The position numbers and the translations under genes are program-made. This document shows, piece after piece, positions 24,125 through 33,019 of a stretch of DNA of 39,771 nucleotides. A model generated the notes under the pieces. It worked only from the letters and a program-made list of their open reading frames with translations. It did not search any database and was not told where the DNA came from. The stretch lies in IMG/VR virus record IMGVR_UViG_3300009702_000584, positions 1 to 39,771 of that record; one strand, written 5' to 3'. How positions within the stretch are numbered: the stretch's first letter is position 1; the number at the start of each line of letters is the position of its first letter. The DNA is from a virus.

Positions 24125-25201
24125 TTAGCTCCTGCGTCTAGGGAGCCCGGCTTCGGCCATCGCATCATCGATGCTCATGCCTTCCTCTCGCAACCTTGTG
24201 AACATCACCTGGCGATCGAGTTCAGTCTGCGGCTTGGCCGCTTTCTTCGTCGGGCGCGTACTGGCGGTCGGTTGCGATCGGTTGCGGCGTGCGTTCTCGG
24301 CTTTGGTGTCAGCCTGGGTCCGGGCTCGCGTTTCGTTGCGAAACACATCGAACGCGGCGTCCTTCATGACCGCACGGGCACGGCTCAGAGGCGTGTTTCC
24401 AGCGGCCTGGTAGTGAGCCAGGTCCGCCTTGAGTAGCGTCTGTATCCGTGTGCGTACGGCCTCTTGGTTCGCCGCATCCGCCAAGCCGGGGAACTCCTCG
24501 ATCAGGCTCATCTGAGCCATCTCGAGCACAACCTCCTCGCTGGCCCCGGCACGCTGCGCCGTGTCGGCGAGCTGCGCTTCGAGGCGGTCGACAAGTGGTT
24601 GCACAACTGCTGTGGCGAGACGCTCCACAGCCCCGGCTTCTTCTTCGCCGAACATCTCGACGATCTCTGCCCGGACTTCGCTCAGGTTGGGGCTGATATC
24701 GGTCGCCGTGTCGGCGTTCGTATCGGCTTGTGATGCGTCGTCCGAAGTCTCTTTGTTGTCTTGCGGGCTGGTACCCGCGTTTGGTTCTTCCAGTTCTCTG
24801 AGTCGGCCAAAGGCGGCGTCGGCATCCGACTGCCGCTTGGCGGCCCCCTTGACCCATGCATCGAGCGTGTCCTGGTCGCCTTCGAGCAGGCCCTGGATAA
24901 CGCTCTCGGGCACATTGTCGCGGCGAAGCACTCGCCTTGCACGGTCTGTGTCTGTTTCGTCACCAGCGGTGTCCCCGCCACCTTCATCTTCAGTGGTCGA
25001 GGTCCCACCTTCTGGTTCGTCGTCGTCGTCGCCGCCGTCTTCCGGGCTTGGCGATGCTGGGGGATCGACTTCGTCGTCGCCGCCGTCAGTCTCGGCCCCG
25101 AAGTGCCGATCCATGATTTCATTGATGACGGCGTCGTCCGCACCGGTCTCGGCGTCTTCGGTCGTTGCTTCCGTCGTGATGTCGGTGCTTTCGTCAGCCA
25201 T
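24125..25201 (-). CDS. Scaffold protein
   Basis: 358 residues from ATG 25201, preceded by CGGAGA. Residues 1-95 are very acidic with long Asp/Glu/Gly/Thr runs. The middle is helical and charged (residues about 95-260). The C-terminus is basic (RRNRSQPTASTRPTKKAAK, then TRLREEGMSIDDAMAEAG). An acidic head, coiled middle and basic tail directly before the capsid gene are what phage scaffolds look like; the basic end usually binds capsid subunits. There is no protease motif, so this is not an obvious fused prohead protease. A longer frame to 25252 is open but lacks a ribosome site. Confidence 0.78.
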   Translation of the reverse strand: MADESTDITTEATTEDAETGADDAVINEIMDRHFGAETDGGDDEVDPPASPSPEDGGDDDDEPEGGTSTTEDEGGGDTAGDETDTDRARRVLRRDNVPESVIQGLLEGDQDTLDAWVKGAAKRQSDADAAFGRLRELEEPNAGTSPQDNKETSDDASQADTNADTATDISPNLSEVRAEIVEMFGEEEAGAVERLATAVVQPLVDRLEAQLADTAQRAGASEEVVLEMAQMSLIEEFPGLADAANQEAVRTRIQTLLKADLAHYQAAGNTPLSRARAVMKDAAFDVFRNETRARTQADTKAENARRNRSQPTASTRPTKKAAKPQTELDRQVMFTRLREEGMSIDDAMAEAGLPRRRS

Positions 25202-25263
25202 GCCAGTCTCCGTGGACCGGCGTGTTGCCGACGAGGGCGCGTGATGCGCCATTCCGTGCTCAA

Positions 25264-25272
25264 ACTATACCA
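25264..25272 (-). promoter_or_regulatory. Extended -10 promoter candidate for scaffold-capsid unit
   Basis: On the minus strand the text reads TGGTATAGT: a TATAGT box (25264-25269, five of six consensus bases) with a TGn extension. No good -35 is seen at 17 bases. It lies in the only 80-base gap of this part of the operon, about 65 bases before the scaffold start, where a strong capsid promoter would be expected. Confidence 0.5.
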
Positions 25273-25281
25273 CAATGGGCC

Positions 25282-25575
25282 TCAGCGGTCCCAGATCGTC
25301 CCGGTGCGGGCACAAAACTCCCGAACTTCACTTCGAGATTCAAAAAGTGGCCTGCCCTCCTTGTCGAACTTGTGCCAGTCCTTGTGGTTGCGGCACTGGC
25401 TCTGCGAGGCGAATGGAACCACGAACTTATCCTGGATTTTGCAGCTGCCCGAGGCGATCCGCGTGACCGTTTCACCCTCGTGCATGGTGGTCTCACCGAT
25501 CGAAGGTGCCTGGCCCATCGGATACATGATCGTCACGACCTGGCCAGACTCTGTGGCAAACTCATATTCAACCAT
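25282..25575 (-). CDS. Small FmdB-like / phage hypothetical protein
   Basis: 97 residues from ATG 25575, which has AAAGGA seven bases upstream. The start MVEYEFATESGQVVTIMYPM and the end GRPLFESRSEVREFCARTG resemble small phage proteins whose N-terminus recalls the FmdB zinc-ribbon family and whose tail reads 'xSRREIREFxAxxG'. The CxxC pairs of FmdB are not present (single cysteines only), so metal binding is doubtful. It overlaps the methyltransferase end and is the last gene before the capsid promoter candidate. Function unknown. Confidence 0.68.
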   Translation of the reverse strand: MVEYEFATESGQVVTIMYPMGQAPSIGETTMHEGETVTRIASGSCKIQDKFVVPFASQSQCRNHKDWHKFDKEGRPLFESRSEVREFCARTGTIWDR

Positions 25576-26290
25576 CGGCTGTCCTTTCAAATACAAACCG
25601 GAACACGCTCTCGCGCCCTGTTTCAGGCTCATGCTCCTCATGGACACACCTGAATCCGTACTCCGCCATGAACGCCTTGAGACTCGATCGCGTGAAATAC
25701 CACCGGTGTTCATTCTTTCGGAAATGACGCGACCGAACGGCGTTTTCGGCGTTCTCGAAGATCGGGATGGACAGGAACACAAATCTGGAAGCCCATCGGA
25801 GATATTTGCCTGGATATCGCAGGTGTTCGAGCACATCCCACATGGATATCGCTTCGAATCTCGTCTGTTTCTCATCAAGGAGTCCTGGAAACGGAACATA
25901 CTTGTCGTGTTTCTTGAGGTACTCGACTGCAACCGGGTTGATGTCAAAACCGAACGCCATGCCATGCGCGTCGACGAACGCACCCGATCCCACGCCGATA
26001 TCAACAATCCTTCCAGTGTGAAACTGATTCACGAGTTCAACGCGTTTGGCGGTGATTGTTTGACCCTGTTCGGTCTTGGCCATTTGCACATACTTGTCGA
26101 AGTAGGCCTGGTCGTACGGCTCCTCAGACGCCACGACGGGGTAGACCCCAAAGTCCAGTTCAGGGAACCAATGAAGACTCATCATTGAGCCGACTCCCAA
26201 TATGTGTTCTCCCTGAGTTGATATCGCGTAGGGCTCACGAACACAGTTCGGGGATGTTGCTGACCCGTTTACGGTCGTCTCCACAGTCAT
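25568..26290 (-). CDS. Class I SAM-dependent methyltransferase
   Basis: 240 residues from ATG 26290, which has GGAGG nine bases upstream; ATG 26305 is weaker. Motif I VDIGVGSGAF is at about residues 96-105, the acidic loop GFDINPVAVEYLKK follows, and motif IV-like AISMWDVLEHLRYPGKYL is near 145. These define the Methyltransf_11/23 type, which modifies small molecules, sugars or lipids rather than bases. The N-terminal 70 residues are not part of the fold. It overlaps the GT9-like gene upstream, so both probably serve one pathway, for example O-methylation of a transferred sugar. Substrate is unknown. Confidence 0.8.
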   Translation of the reverse strand: MTVETTVNGSATSPNCVREPYAISTQGEHILGVGSMMSLHWFPELDFGVYPVVASEEPYDQAYFDKYVQMAKTEQGQTITAKRVELVNQFHTGRIVDIGVGSGAFVDAHGMAFGFDINPVAVEYLKKHDKYVPFPGLLDEKQTRFEAISMWDVLEHLRYPGKYLRWASRFVFLSIPIFENAENAVRSRHFRKNEHRWYFTRSSLKAFMAEYGFRCVHEEHEPETGRESVFRFVFERTADG

Positions 26291-27065
26291 GGGTTCTGCC
26301 TCCACATTTGCAGGGGTGATCGGGAAATATCCATTTCATCCATTCGTCGGTCCCGAGAGAATCCGGGCTGTTCCATTCGAGGCAGCCGCCAAGTACGACC
26401 CAGCACCGGACACGGGCGGCCAGACACGCGGGCACGATCCAGCCCACACCGCCGACGACCATGTCCGCTTGTTGAATCAGGCCAAGCAGTTGTTTCACAT
26501 CGAGTTGCCCGTGGTCATACCGCTCATGGGCTTCGGGTAGCTCTCCGACGAGTCTTTCGTATCGTCCGTCAATATCCGCCACACTGACCACATGATGCGA
26601 CCGCATCAGGCTCTTCGAGACTTGGCAGACGGCCACTGGGTCGGGGTTACGCGCCGGGGCGAGCCATTCGCGTCGCAGGGTGACAGGTCGCACGACCGCG
26701 ATCGGCTTGTCGCTTTTGATGATCGGCTCAAACTTCGGCAAACTCATCGGTCCGGCGGGCCAAGGCCAGTGCGGCGCCAACCGCTCAAGAATCGGGTTCC
26801 GTCCGATCTTGTACCGAGGCGAAAGTTCAACCGCGTCTTTTGGAGCTCGGTCGTGCCACTTGACCTGACTCCTGGCCTCGTTGAGTGCCTGAGTGCGCAG
26901 TCGCGTCCTGGATCGCACACACCGCACACGGGGGCAATCTTCAAACAACTCCGGCCACGCCGTCTTGAGCCACAGTGTGGCGTCTTCAGGGGCCGCCGTG
27001 ATGAAGGCGCGAAGGTAGATCGTGTCGCCGAGCCCCTGCATCATGTTGACGGCGTAGTCGGTCAC
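26235..27065 (-). CDS. Glycosyltransferase family 9 (heptosyltransferase)-like protein
   Basis: 276 residues from GTG 27065, overlapping the portal stop as GTGA. The start reads NMMQGLGDTIYLRAFI, the glycine-rich 'GxGDxI' entry of GT9/ADP-heptose transferases. RPVTLRREWLAPARNP is near residue 125, and the C-terminal LLGLIQQADMVVGGVGWIVP matches the GT9 'x-I-x-x-A-D-x-x-V-G-x-x-x-G' donor region, where the usual Ser/Thr-Gly-x-x-H is altered. The tail has HPCKCGGRTHDC, four Cys/His that may bind zinc. It would act on a sugar acceptor in the cytoplasm. Whether it decorates DNA, virion or host surface cannot be told. Confidence 0.72.
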   Translation of the reverse strand: MTDYAVNMMQGLGDTIYLRAFITAAPEDATLWLKTAWPELFEDCPRVRCVRSRTRLRTQALNEARSQVKWHDRAPKDAVELSPRYKIGRNPILERLAPHWPWPAGPMSLPKFEPIIKSDKPIAVVRPVTLRREWLAPARNPDPVAVCQVSKSLMRSHHVVSVADIDGRYERLVGELPEAHERYDHGQLDVKQLLGLIQQADMVVGGVGWIVPACLAARVRCWVVLGGCLEWNSPDSLGTDEWMKWIFPDHPCKCGGRTHDCGDDRKRVSNIPELCS

Positions 27066-28825
27066 CCTGCCCCCATGGCAGCGCCAAGCCCGGCGCCAAT
27101 CGAACGAGTCATCGGCGGGACGGCGGGCCCTCCACCCGCCGCAGCAGCCGGGTCTGTGCCGGGCATCCCCGCGTCCGGGACCTGGCCGAAGGCGGCAGAA
27201 AGTTCGTCGATGATCTCCCCGGCATCGGGCAGGTTCAGGCTCTGGCCGTACAGGTTGAATATCTTCATCACCGCCGCTGGTGCCGCCTGAGCGGCTGGCA
27301 GGGCTCCGAGGACAAACTGAGCGAACATCGCCACATTGCGCTGGTAGAGCGGGTCTGAGGTGCGTTCGAGCGAAAACGGTTCGATCTCGAGCTCGAGATC
27401 GTTGTAACTCAGTCCCGCGGCGCGTTCCTCGGCTCCAACCCCACCCGCATAGAAGGCGTCACCATCCACGCCCATGGCCTCTGCGCCCTCTTCGCCCAGT
27501 GGCATGATGACCCGCTCGTCGTGGTACATATGCCATCCGATCGCCTTGAGCTCTTCGATGACACCCTGAGCGAAACGCTGCTTGAGGTAACTCAGGCGCA
27601 CCGTGCTTGCGTCCGATGCGATCGAGTTCTCAGTTGCTGTTCCAGTGCCGGTTACATTGCCGCGCTGCGCGTCATTGATCCCACTGTTTCGGTCGAGACG
27701 ATCACGCGCGATCGCCAGGTACTGGACCATCTGGTCGGTGAGTCCGCCGATTTCGACCGAGTGAACCTCGTCTTTGGTGAAAGTCGGTACCGTGACGACC
27801 AGGTCATGCTCGGTGTTCTTGATCTTCTTGGCGATTTCGCTCGACCCGACCATGATGATCCGCTTGTACTTGCGCGCCGATCGACTCGATGCCTTGACAT
27901 GGGCGTCGAGTTCTTCGACCTGGGCTTTGACCATCTGCATCGGGCTCAGCGGCCACGGCGACCCGGGCACCCGGTACGCCCCGTGCATGACATATCTCCC
28001 GCTGGCCGGTCCGTAATACTCGAAGGGCTTGCGAATCCACTTTTGATCGTCCCCGGATTCACCCGCCCCCTTGATGACGGTGTAGACGACGCCGTTATAC
28101 CCCTTCTCGGGCCCTTGTCCGTCTTTAAGTTCTTCGCCGGGTGCCCAGATTTCATAGACCAGAAGCTCGTCACGCTCGAGCCCGGACTCGCGTCCCTGGC
28201 GTTCCGGGATGTCCTCGATCTGCATCCCGTTCAGCTGCTCGATGGCCGCCCGGTCATATTCCTCCGGATGTTCCTCAGCCTCCTGCAACAGCGTGTTCTT
28301 GTCGACGATGACGCTGTGCCCGTACCACTTGGCGTCGGCCCAGGTTGTGGCCAGCGGGTCAAGGACAAATCGGCTCTGGTCGATCCGGTACACCCGTGGC
28401 AGGCGGATGTCATATTCCTCGTTGCGCTCAAAGAACGGGCTTGGCTCACTGACCACCATCGAGATACCGAAACCCATAAGCAGGTCCTGAGCGACCGCCT
28501 GGAGGTGATCGTAATAGTGTGTGTCACGCACCCAGCGGTTGATGGCGTGCTGCATGGCTTTGGCCGCAGATCCCTGGCTCGCTGGTCGCCGCGATCGCAC
28601 CCGGACCCTTGGGTTGTCATACACCAGACGCGGCAACACCAGGGAGAGATATTCGGCGTAGTGGTTTTCGAGCAGCTCCTGTTGCTTGCCCTGCCCCTGG
28701 CAGTACCCGCTGCCGTGGATCGCTTTGATGATCTTGGGCAGGTGAGCAATATGCTTATCCCGATAGTCCTCGGCCTGCGTGAGTTCGCTGAGCAGCTTTT
28801 CTGGTCCTTCCCATGGCTTCAACAT
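27062..28825 (-). CDS. Portal protein
   Basis: 587 residues, the size of podovirus-type portals. Recognisable blocks are an N-terminal helix bundle, VYRIDQSRFVLDPLATTWADAKWYGH, a GYNGVVYTVIKGAG wing strand, and a long stem helix starting SPMQMVKAQVEELDAHVKAS. GINDAQRGNVTGTGTATEN follows, and a Gly/Pro/Ala-rich tail ends the protein. The 'GNVTGTATEN...' segment is typical of portals in large families of podophages. It forms the dodecameric entry ring for DNA. AGGAGG stands before ATG 28825. It follows TerL and one small gene, the usual order. Confidence 0.88.
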   Translation of the reverse strand: MLKPWEGPEKLLSELTQAEDYRDKHIAHLPKIIKAIHGSGYCQGQGKQQELLENHYAEYLSLVLPRLVYDNPRVRVRSRRPASQGSAAKAMQHAINRWVRDTHYYDHLQAVAQDLLMGFGISMVVSEPSPFFERNEEYDIRLPRVYRIDQSRFVLDPLATTWADAKWYGHSVIVDKNTLLQEAEEHPEEYDRAAIEQLNGMQIEDIPERQGRESGLERDELLVYEIWAPGEELKDGQGPEKGYNGVVYTVIKGAGESGDDQKWIRKPFEYYGPASGRYVMHGAYRVPGSPWPLSPMQMVKAQVEELDAHVKASSRSARKYKRIIMVGSSEIAKKIKNTEHDLVVTVPTFTKDEVHSVEIGGLTDQMVQYLAIARDRLDRNSGINDAQRGNVTGTGTATENSIASDASTVRLSYLKQRFAQGVIEELKAIGWHMYHDERVIMPLGEEGAEAMGVDGDAFYAGGVGAEERAAGLSYNDLELEIEPFSLERTSDPLYQRNVAMFAQFVLGALPAAQAAPAAVMKIFNLYGQSLNLPDAGEIIDELSAAFGQVPDAGMPGTDPAAAAGGGPAVPPMTRSIGAGLGAAMGAG

Positions 28826-29028
28826 GCCTGACCCTCCTCGCGCCGTCGCAAATAGTCCTGAATCTCCTCATTACTTGCGTTCGCTGGCAGGTCCGCCGCA
28901 CTCATTTCGATCGTCTTGCCATGCGGGCGTGCAATCACCAGCCGCGCCTCACGCCCTCCGCCGGTCTTGATCTTGACGAGCGCGTCGCCGATCTGCCACC
29001 ACCGATCTCGACCACTCAGGACCTTCAT
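28819..29028 (-). CDS. Small hypothetical protein between TerL and portal
   Basis: 69 residues from ATG 29028, overlapping the TerL stop as ATGA and the portal start by seven bases. It has a basic beta-like first half (WWQIGDALVKIKTGGGREAR) and a charged helical end (NEEIQDYLRRREEG). No family is recognised; the position is that of head-tail joining proteins in other phages, which is only a hint. Confidence 0.6.
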   Translation of the reverse strand: MKVLSGRDRWWQIGDALVKIKTGGGREARLVIARPHGKTIEMSAADLPANASNEEIQDYLRRREEGQAC

Positions 29029-30452
29029 TGCAGCGACTCCTCGAACTCGGCATGTCCGAACGCATCGCCGAAGGTTCCAGGGGCGTACTTCCGCGTTGTC
29101 CGCATCCGCTCAAGCTCTTTGCCCCAGAACGCGCCCGCCGCATAGCGAAGGGTGTCACAGCCTTGGTCATCGCAGAGCGGGTCCGGCTTCTCATCGACGG
29201 GTCTGGTATCGCTTTCCGTGGGATACCGGTACGCGGGCAACTCCTCGACCGTGCAGGTCGGCTTGCCTCTGGCGTCGAGCTCCGGGTCCTTGCCCAGTCT
29301 CAGGGCGTGGCGGTAGAACTTGATCCTGGGAGGGCCGAGTTTCTCCTGGCCAAGACCGCCGCGCACCAGGTCGAGGCCCGCGAGGATTTTGTTATTGCCC
29401 TTGTGCCAGATGCCCGGTCGGTTGAGCCGGGCGAGTTTCTTGTTGAGTAGTTTGATCAGGTCCGGTCGTGATGGGTCTGCCACGCCGAATGAAATCCTGA
29501 ACTCGTGCCACAGGTCCGCACTGACCTGGGCCCACCAGTCGATGTCCTTGCCCGTCTGGTAGACCTCGGCCACCAGTGTCATGGTGCCATCGAGCACACC
29601 CCAAACCTGAAGACATCCGGGGTCATTGAACCCGAAGTCCTTGGCTGCGAAGTACCACGCAAACACGCGAGGCAGCGTGTCGACGACATGGCGGCTGTGG
29701 TCGAAGTGCTCATAGACCATGCCCTCCGAGGCGACCCACAGGCCCTCGTAGAGCCGTTTGCGGCGTGCCCCGGTCATGGCGCGGAGGTTCTTGATATAGC
29801 GATCGGTGATCGCCGGGTTGTCCTTGTGCAGGCTCTTGAGCCTGAGCATTTTGGTCCGTCCAGGTGCATCTTCGTCCGCCTCTTCCGGGCGTCGGTTCAG
29901 CCAGTGATAGGGAACATCCGGGTTGCAGTCCGCGATGCAAAATGGATATGGGATCGCCGGGTCTTTCATGTTTCCGCGTGCACGGTTGATGCAGTATTCC
30001 CAGTCCCCGATCTCACCCTCGGTGGCTTCGTTGAAGTAGACGATGTCCCATTCGGTCGACTTGAGTTGTTCCTTGTTGTTGAGGCCGCCAAAGACCATGC
30101 GTGAGCCGTTGGGGTACTCGTAATCGTTTCGGAACTTCCGGCTTGCGTTCCGGGCGGTTTTCGCCGGGTGAATCCCGCCCTGGTACAGCTCGAAGACTCG
30201 CTCTTCCAGTGTCATTTTGACTGAATCTGCGCAGTCTTTGGCGACCTTTCGCAGGACCAGAATCTGAAGTTTTCTGTATATCCAGCACAGTCGATCGAGC
30301 ACGACGAGGATGCCCATGCTCTTGCCGGTGCCGCTCGGTCCTTCGACGAGGAACTCTCTCCATCCGTCCGCGTCCGGCGTGCTCAGGACCAGCTGGGCGA
30401 ATCGTGCCACTCCGCCCCGGAGCGTCAGGTTTTCGGAGGTCATGGTGGTCAT
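29025..30452 (-). CDS. terL: Terminase large subunit
   Basis: 475 residues with both activities visible. The ATPase part has Walker A GPSGTGKS at residues 38-45, an adenine-region LVLRKVAKDCADSVK, and Walker B IVYFNEATE near 138-146. A coupling motif-like DCNPDVPYHWLNRR follows. The nuclease part begins near YFAAKDFGFNDPG (about 268), where the first catalytic Asp lies, with a further acidic residue at VADPSRPD. The enzyme cuts and pumps phage DNA into the prohead through the portal. It overlaps TerS (ATGA). Confidence 0.92.
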   Translation of the reverse strand: MTTMTSENLTLRGGVARFAQLVLSTPDADGWREFLVEGPSGTGKSMGILVVLDRLCWIYRKLQILVLRKVAKDCADSVKMTLEERVFELYQGGIHPAKTARNASRKFRNDYEYPNGSRMVFGGLNNKEQLKSTEWDIVYFNEATEGEIGDWEYCINRARGNMKDPAIPYPFCIADCNPDVPYHWLNRRPEEADEDAPGRTKMLRLKSLHKDNPAITDRYIKNLRAMTGARRKRLYEGLWVASEGMVYEHFDHSRHVVDTLPRVFAWYFAAKDFGFNDPGCLQVWGVLDGTMTLVAEVYQTGKDIDWWAQVSADLWHEFRISFGVADPSRPDLIKLLNKKLARLNRPGIWHKGNNKILAGLDLVRGGLGQEKLGPPRIKFYRHALRLGKDPELDARGKPTCTVEELPAYRYPTESDTRPVDEKPDPLCDDQGCDTLRYAAGAFWGKELERMRTTRKYAPGTFGDAFGHAEFEESLQ

Positions 30453-30919
30453 TCACCGGGCTCCAGGGTCAAACCGGGGATGGTGATATTGACATGCGAC
30501 GGTGCGTGATGCCCGTCCCGGTACTTGCTCGGCTTGGCGGCCTTGAGAGCGAAGATCAGGGCGGTCATCGAGTGCGAGTCTGCCGGGCCGGACAGGGCGC
30601 GTTTGATGAGTTCGTTCTCGAGCGTTTCCGTTCGGTTCTCCTCGGCCCAGGCGATCGCCGCTGCATACTCCTCGTTGGTTTTGCGCCAGTGCCACTCGGT
30701 CCAGCGTGTGATCTTGATGGCCTTGGCGGCTTCGTCTCGAAAGAGCAGCCCGCCCTCGCACCACAGACGAACAAACCGGGCCTGGACGGGGCTCAGCGAT
30801 GGCCATCGCCGCTTGATATCGTCGAGCAAAGGATCGCGCGTCCTGGCTCGCGGTTTCGCCTTGGCCTTCGTGACGCGCTTGGCCTTCTTGGCCGTTTTTC
30901 GCACCGTCTTTTTTGCCAT
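30449..30919 (-). CDS. terS: Terminase small subunit
   Basis: 156 residues. The first 30 are extremely Lys/Arg-rich. A helix-turn-helix follows (SPVQARFVRLWCEGGLLFRD, then EAAKAIKITRWTEWHWRKTNEEYA), and then a helical oligomerisation segment (TETLENELIKRALSG). This is the DNA-recognising partner of TerL. Context directly before TerL supports the call. The lysine-rich start is longer than usual and might add non-specific DNA binding. Confidence 0.82.
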   Translation of the reverse strand: MAKKTVRKTAKKAKRVTKAKAKPRARTRDPLLDDIKRRWPSLSPVQARFVRLWCEGGLLFRDEAAKAIKITRWTEWHWRKTNEEYAAAIAWAEENRTETLENELIKRALSGPADSHSMTALIFALKAAKPSKYRDGHHAPSHVNITIPGLTLEPGE

Positions 30920-30925
30920 AAAGAT

Positions 30926-32944
30926 TCATCCTGCAATCACCTTTAGCTTCGAGATTTCTGAAACCGTGAGTTCCTGCATATTGGCCAGTGTCGCGGCCTC
31001 TTGTGCCTCCTGGAGCAGTTCGTCGATCAGGTAGGCCCACATGAACCTCGAGCCTCGAGCCGATTCGTGAGCCGGGTTCTGATGGAATCCCCACGCATAC
31101 ATGCCGAAGGGATGCCCCAGGGCACCGAAGAGATTGAGATAGGTGACATCGGGACGCCGGTCAAAAGCCGTCTCGCACAGCAGGTTCCAGCACGCGATCG
31201 CGTTCTTGTTGCCGGTCTCTTTCTCCCAGCGTGTGTTCGTCAGTGTGCTCGGAATGATCGGTCCACCGATGAAGATGACGCCCGCCGTCGGGTTGCCCTC
31301 GCGGATGAGATCGACATCCTTCGCCAGTGCCGCCGCCGCCAGGATCGACGAGTTTTCAATCGACCCGGAGCCCGAAAACTCGTTCTGGGTCTTCGGAAAC
31401 ACAATGAGCAGGTCCACGCCCTTGAGTGCGAAAAGCCGCTGGGCGAGGTATTGACCCGTGCTCGGCCCCGTGTTTTGCTCCCAGAGCAGATCGAATTGCT
31501 CCGTGGTGCCACGCCCGCCGATGCCGTAGGTTCCAATCTCGAACCCGGCGCTCGAGTCGTTGACCCTCCAACCCGCCTGGAAGAGCGCCGCCTGGACCTG
31601 GCCGGAGCCAGCAGGCAGGGCAATCTCGAATCCCCGATAGTCCGCCGGTACGCCGGAGGTTATTTCTTCGGTTCCGTCAAAGGTGACGCTGATTTCGACG
31701 AAGTCCGGGACCGACCATCGGGCCTGCCCGGTGACGGACGCCGGAGCCACGCCGAACGCATCTTCGAGCGTGATCGTCATCGACGAGTAGCCCGTGACCA
31801 TCGAGCAATGGAACAGCGTTGCTTCATCGGTCAGCAGCAGCAGGTCACCCGCCGCCGGGAGTGGCGTGTTGACCGGGCTGGTTATGTCGATCGTCGGACC
31901 GCCAGCCGTGTAAGCGGTGATGTCCGCATAGCCAGGGTCATCGTCACTCAGGTCGATCGTCGTGGTGGCCGCGTCCTCCTGGTCATTGCCCGGCGTCGCG
32001 GTCACACCGCCGGGTGGTTCGCCGTTGGTTTCGCACGCGGCCCACACCCGCTTGACGGTCAGATCATTCGGTGCCAGGGCGTGCTTGAGCCCGTAGGCGT
32101 AGACCTCGATCGCCTCCGTCCCATCGAGCGGGGCGAGATTCCCCTGCATGAGTTGGGCGTAGCCCGATCGCTCGATGACTTCGACATCGGTGCCCCCAGC
32201 GGCGCTGCCGCTCTTGGCAGACCAGAGCGAAGCCCGGCACAGATCCGCCCGTTCGTCGCCCGTATCGGTGATCGAGATGAGCGTCTGGTTGTTGCGCGCG
32301 AAGGCCGCCTCCGTGCTTGTGTCGCCCACATAGAACGAGAAGCCCGTATTGCCTCGCTCTGGATTGAATGGGCCCGAGCCGCCACGCAGGTAGGTCGGTT
32401 GGTTGTCCTGGAGATACTTGAAGAGCCCTTCCATGTACCCGCGGGTTGATGCCGGTCCGGTCATGCCCGTTTGCGATTCATACTCGAAGTTGACCGAGAA
32501 GTTGGAGGACCACTGTTCCGTGTAATCGAGCACCGAACCGATCGAGCGCGAGTTGCAGGTTCCTTCAATCTTCCATCGCTGCGTCGGTGCCATTTTGAGC
32601 AGTTCGTAGGCCGCGTTCGACCTGGCCCCGAACCGGATTCCGTCCTGGTTGGGATAACTCGAATAGTTGAGGACCGCCAGCGCCGCCGGGTCTCGCTCGA
32701 CCTTGAACCCGAGTGTGTCCGCCCACTTCCAGAATATTTCGCTCGATGGATCGGTGACGGTGATCGCCCCGAGATGCCCGGCGTCGAGATCGCCCGAGGC
32801 CGATGCCCCCGAGGTATTGCGTACCGCGTAGACGCTGATATTCGTCGAAGTGACCGGGGCACCCTCAAAGGCCGCGTCCCGTTTCTCCGGCGTCGTTTCA
32901 TCCGATCCATGCTCGACCGGAATCCCGCCGACCATGGCCCACAC
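30926..32944 (-). CDS. Tail fibre / receptor-binding protein, downstream part after in-frame TAG
   Basis: 672 residues from ATG 32944, but the frame is open for 25 more codons up to a TAG at 33020-33022 and is the same frame as the gene before. Those 25 codons (TGDFAKLLWYDGAGSWNGRT and on) look fully coding, and no ribosome site stands before ATG 32944. The first half is beta-rich. The C-terminal part, about 440-640, has GVDLLIVFPKTQNEFSG, AGVIFIGGPIIPS and LNLFGALGHPFGMYAW, suggesting an SGNH-hydrolase-like alpha/beta domain. Catalytic Ser/Asp/His cannot be assigned with confidence. An esterase in a fibre would deacetylate host glycans. Either the 935-codon original is broken, or the stop is read through or bypassed by re-initiation. 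Confidence 0.65.
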   Translation of the reverse strand: MWAMVGGIPVEHGSDETTPEKRDAAFEGAPVTSTNISVYAVRNTSGASASGDLDAGHLGAITVTDPSSEIFWKWADTLGFKVERDPAALAVLNYSSYPNQDGIRFGARSNAAYELLKMAPTQRWKIEGTCNSRSIGSVLDYTEQWSSNFSVNFEYESQTGMTGPASTRGYMEGLFKYLQDNQPTYLRGGSGPFNPERGNTGFSFYVGDTSTEAAFARNNQTLISITDTGDERADLCRASLWSAKSGSAAGGTDVEVIERSGYAQLMQGNLAPLDGTEAIEVYAYGLKHALAPNDLTVKRVWAACETNGEPPGGVTATPGNDQEDAATTTIDLSDDDPGYADITAYTAGGPTIDITSPVNTPLPAAGDLLLLTDEATLFHCSMVTGYSSMTITLEDAFGVAPASVTGQARWSVPDFVEISVTFDGTEEITSGVPADYRGFEIALPAGSGQVQAALFQAGWRVNDSSAGFEIGTYGIGGRGTTEQFDLLWEQNTGPSTGQYLAQRLFALKGVDLLIVFPKTQNEFSGSGSIENSSILAAAALAKDVDLIREGNPTAGVIFIGGPIIPSTLTNTRWEKETGNKNAIACWNLLCETAFDRRPDVTYLNLFGALGHPFGMYAWGFHQNPAHESARGSRFMWAYLIDELLQEAQEAATLANMQELTVSEISKLKVIAG

Positions 32945-33019
32945 GAGCCCGGTCCGACCGTTCCATGATCCCGCCCCGTCATACCAGAGCAGTTTGGCGA
33001 AGTCGCCCGTACCCGCCGT

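Noticed and set aside
24561-25244. Serine-rich plus-strand frame of 227 codons
   Set aside because: It is the antisense of the Asp/Glu/Gly runs of the scaffold gene.
27521-28831. Long open frame of 436 codons on the plus strand
   Set aside because: It mirrors the portal gene frame for frame, has no domain pattern, and the portal is convincing.
31001-32449. Open frame of 482 codons on the plus strand
   Set aside because: Arg/Asp/Val-rich mirror of the fibre gene; no recognisable motif.
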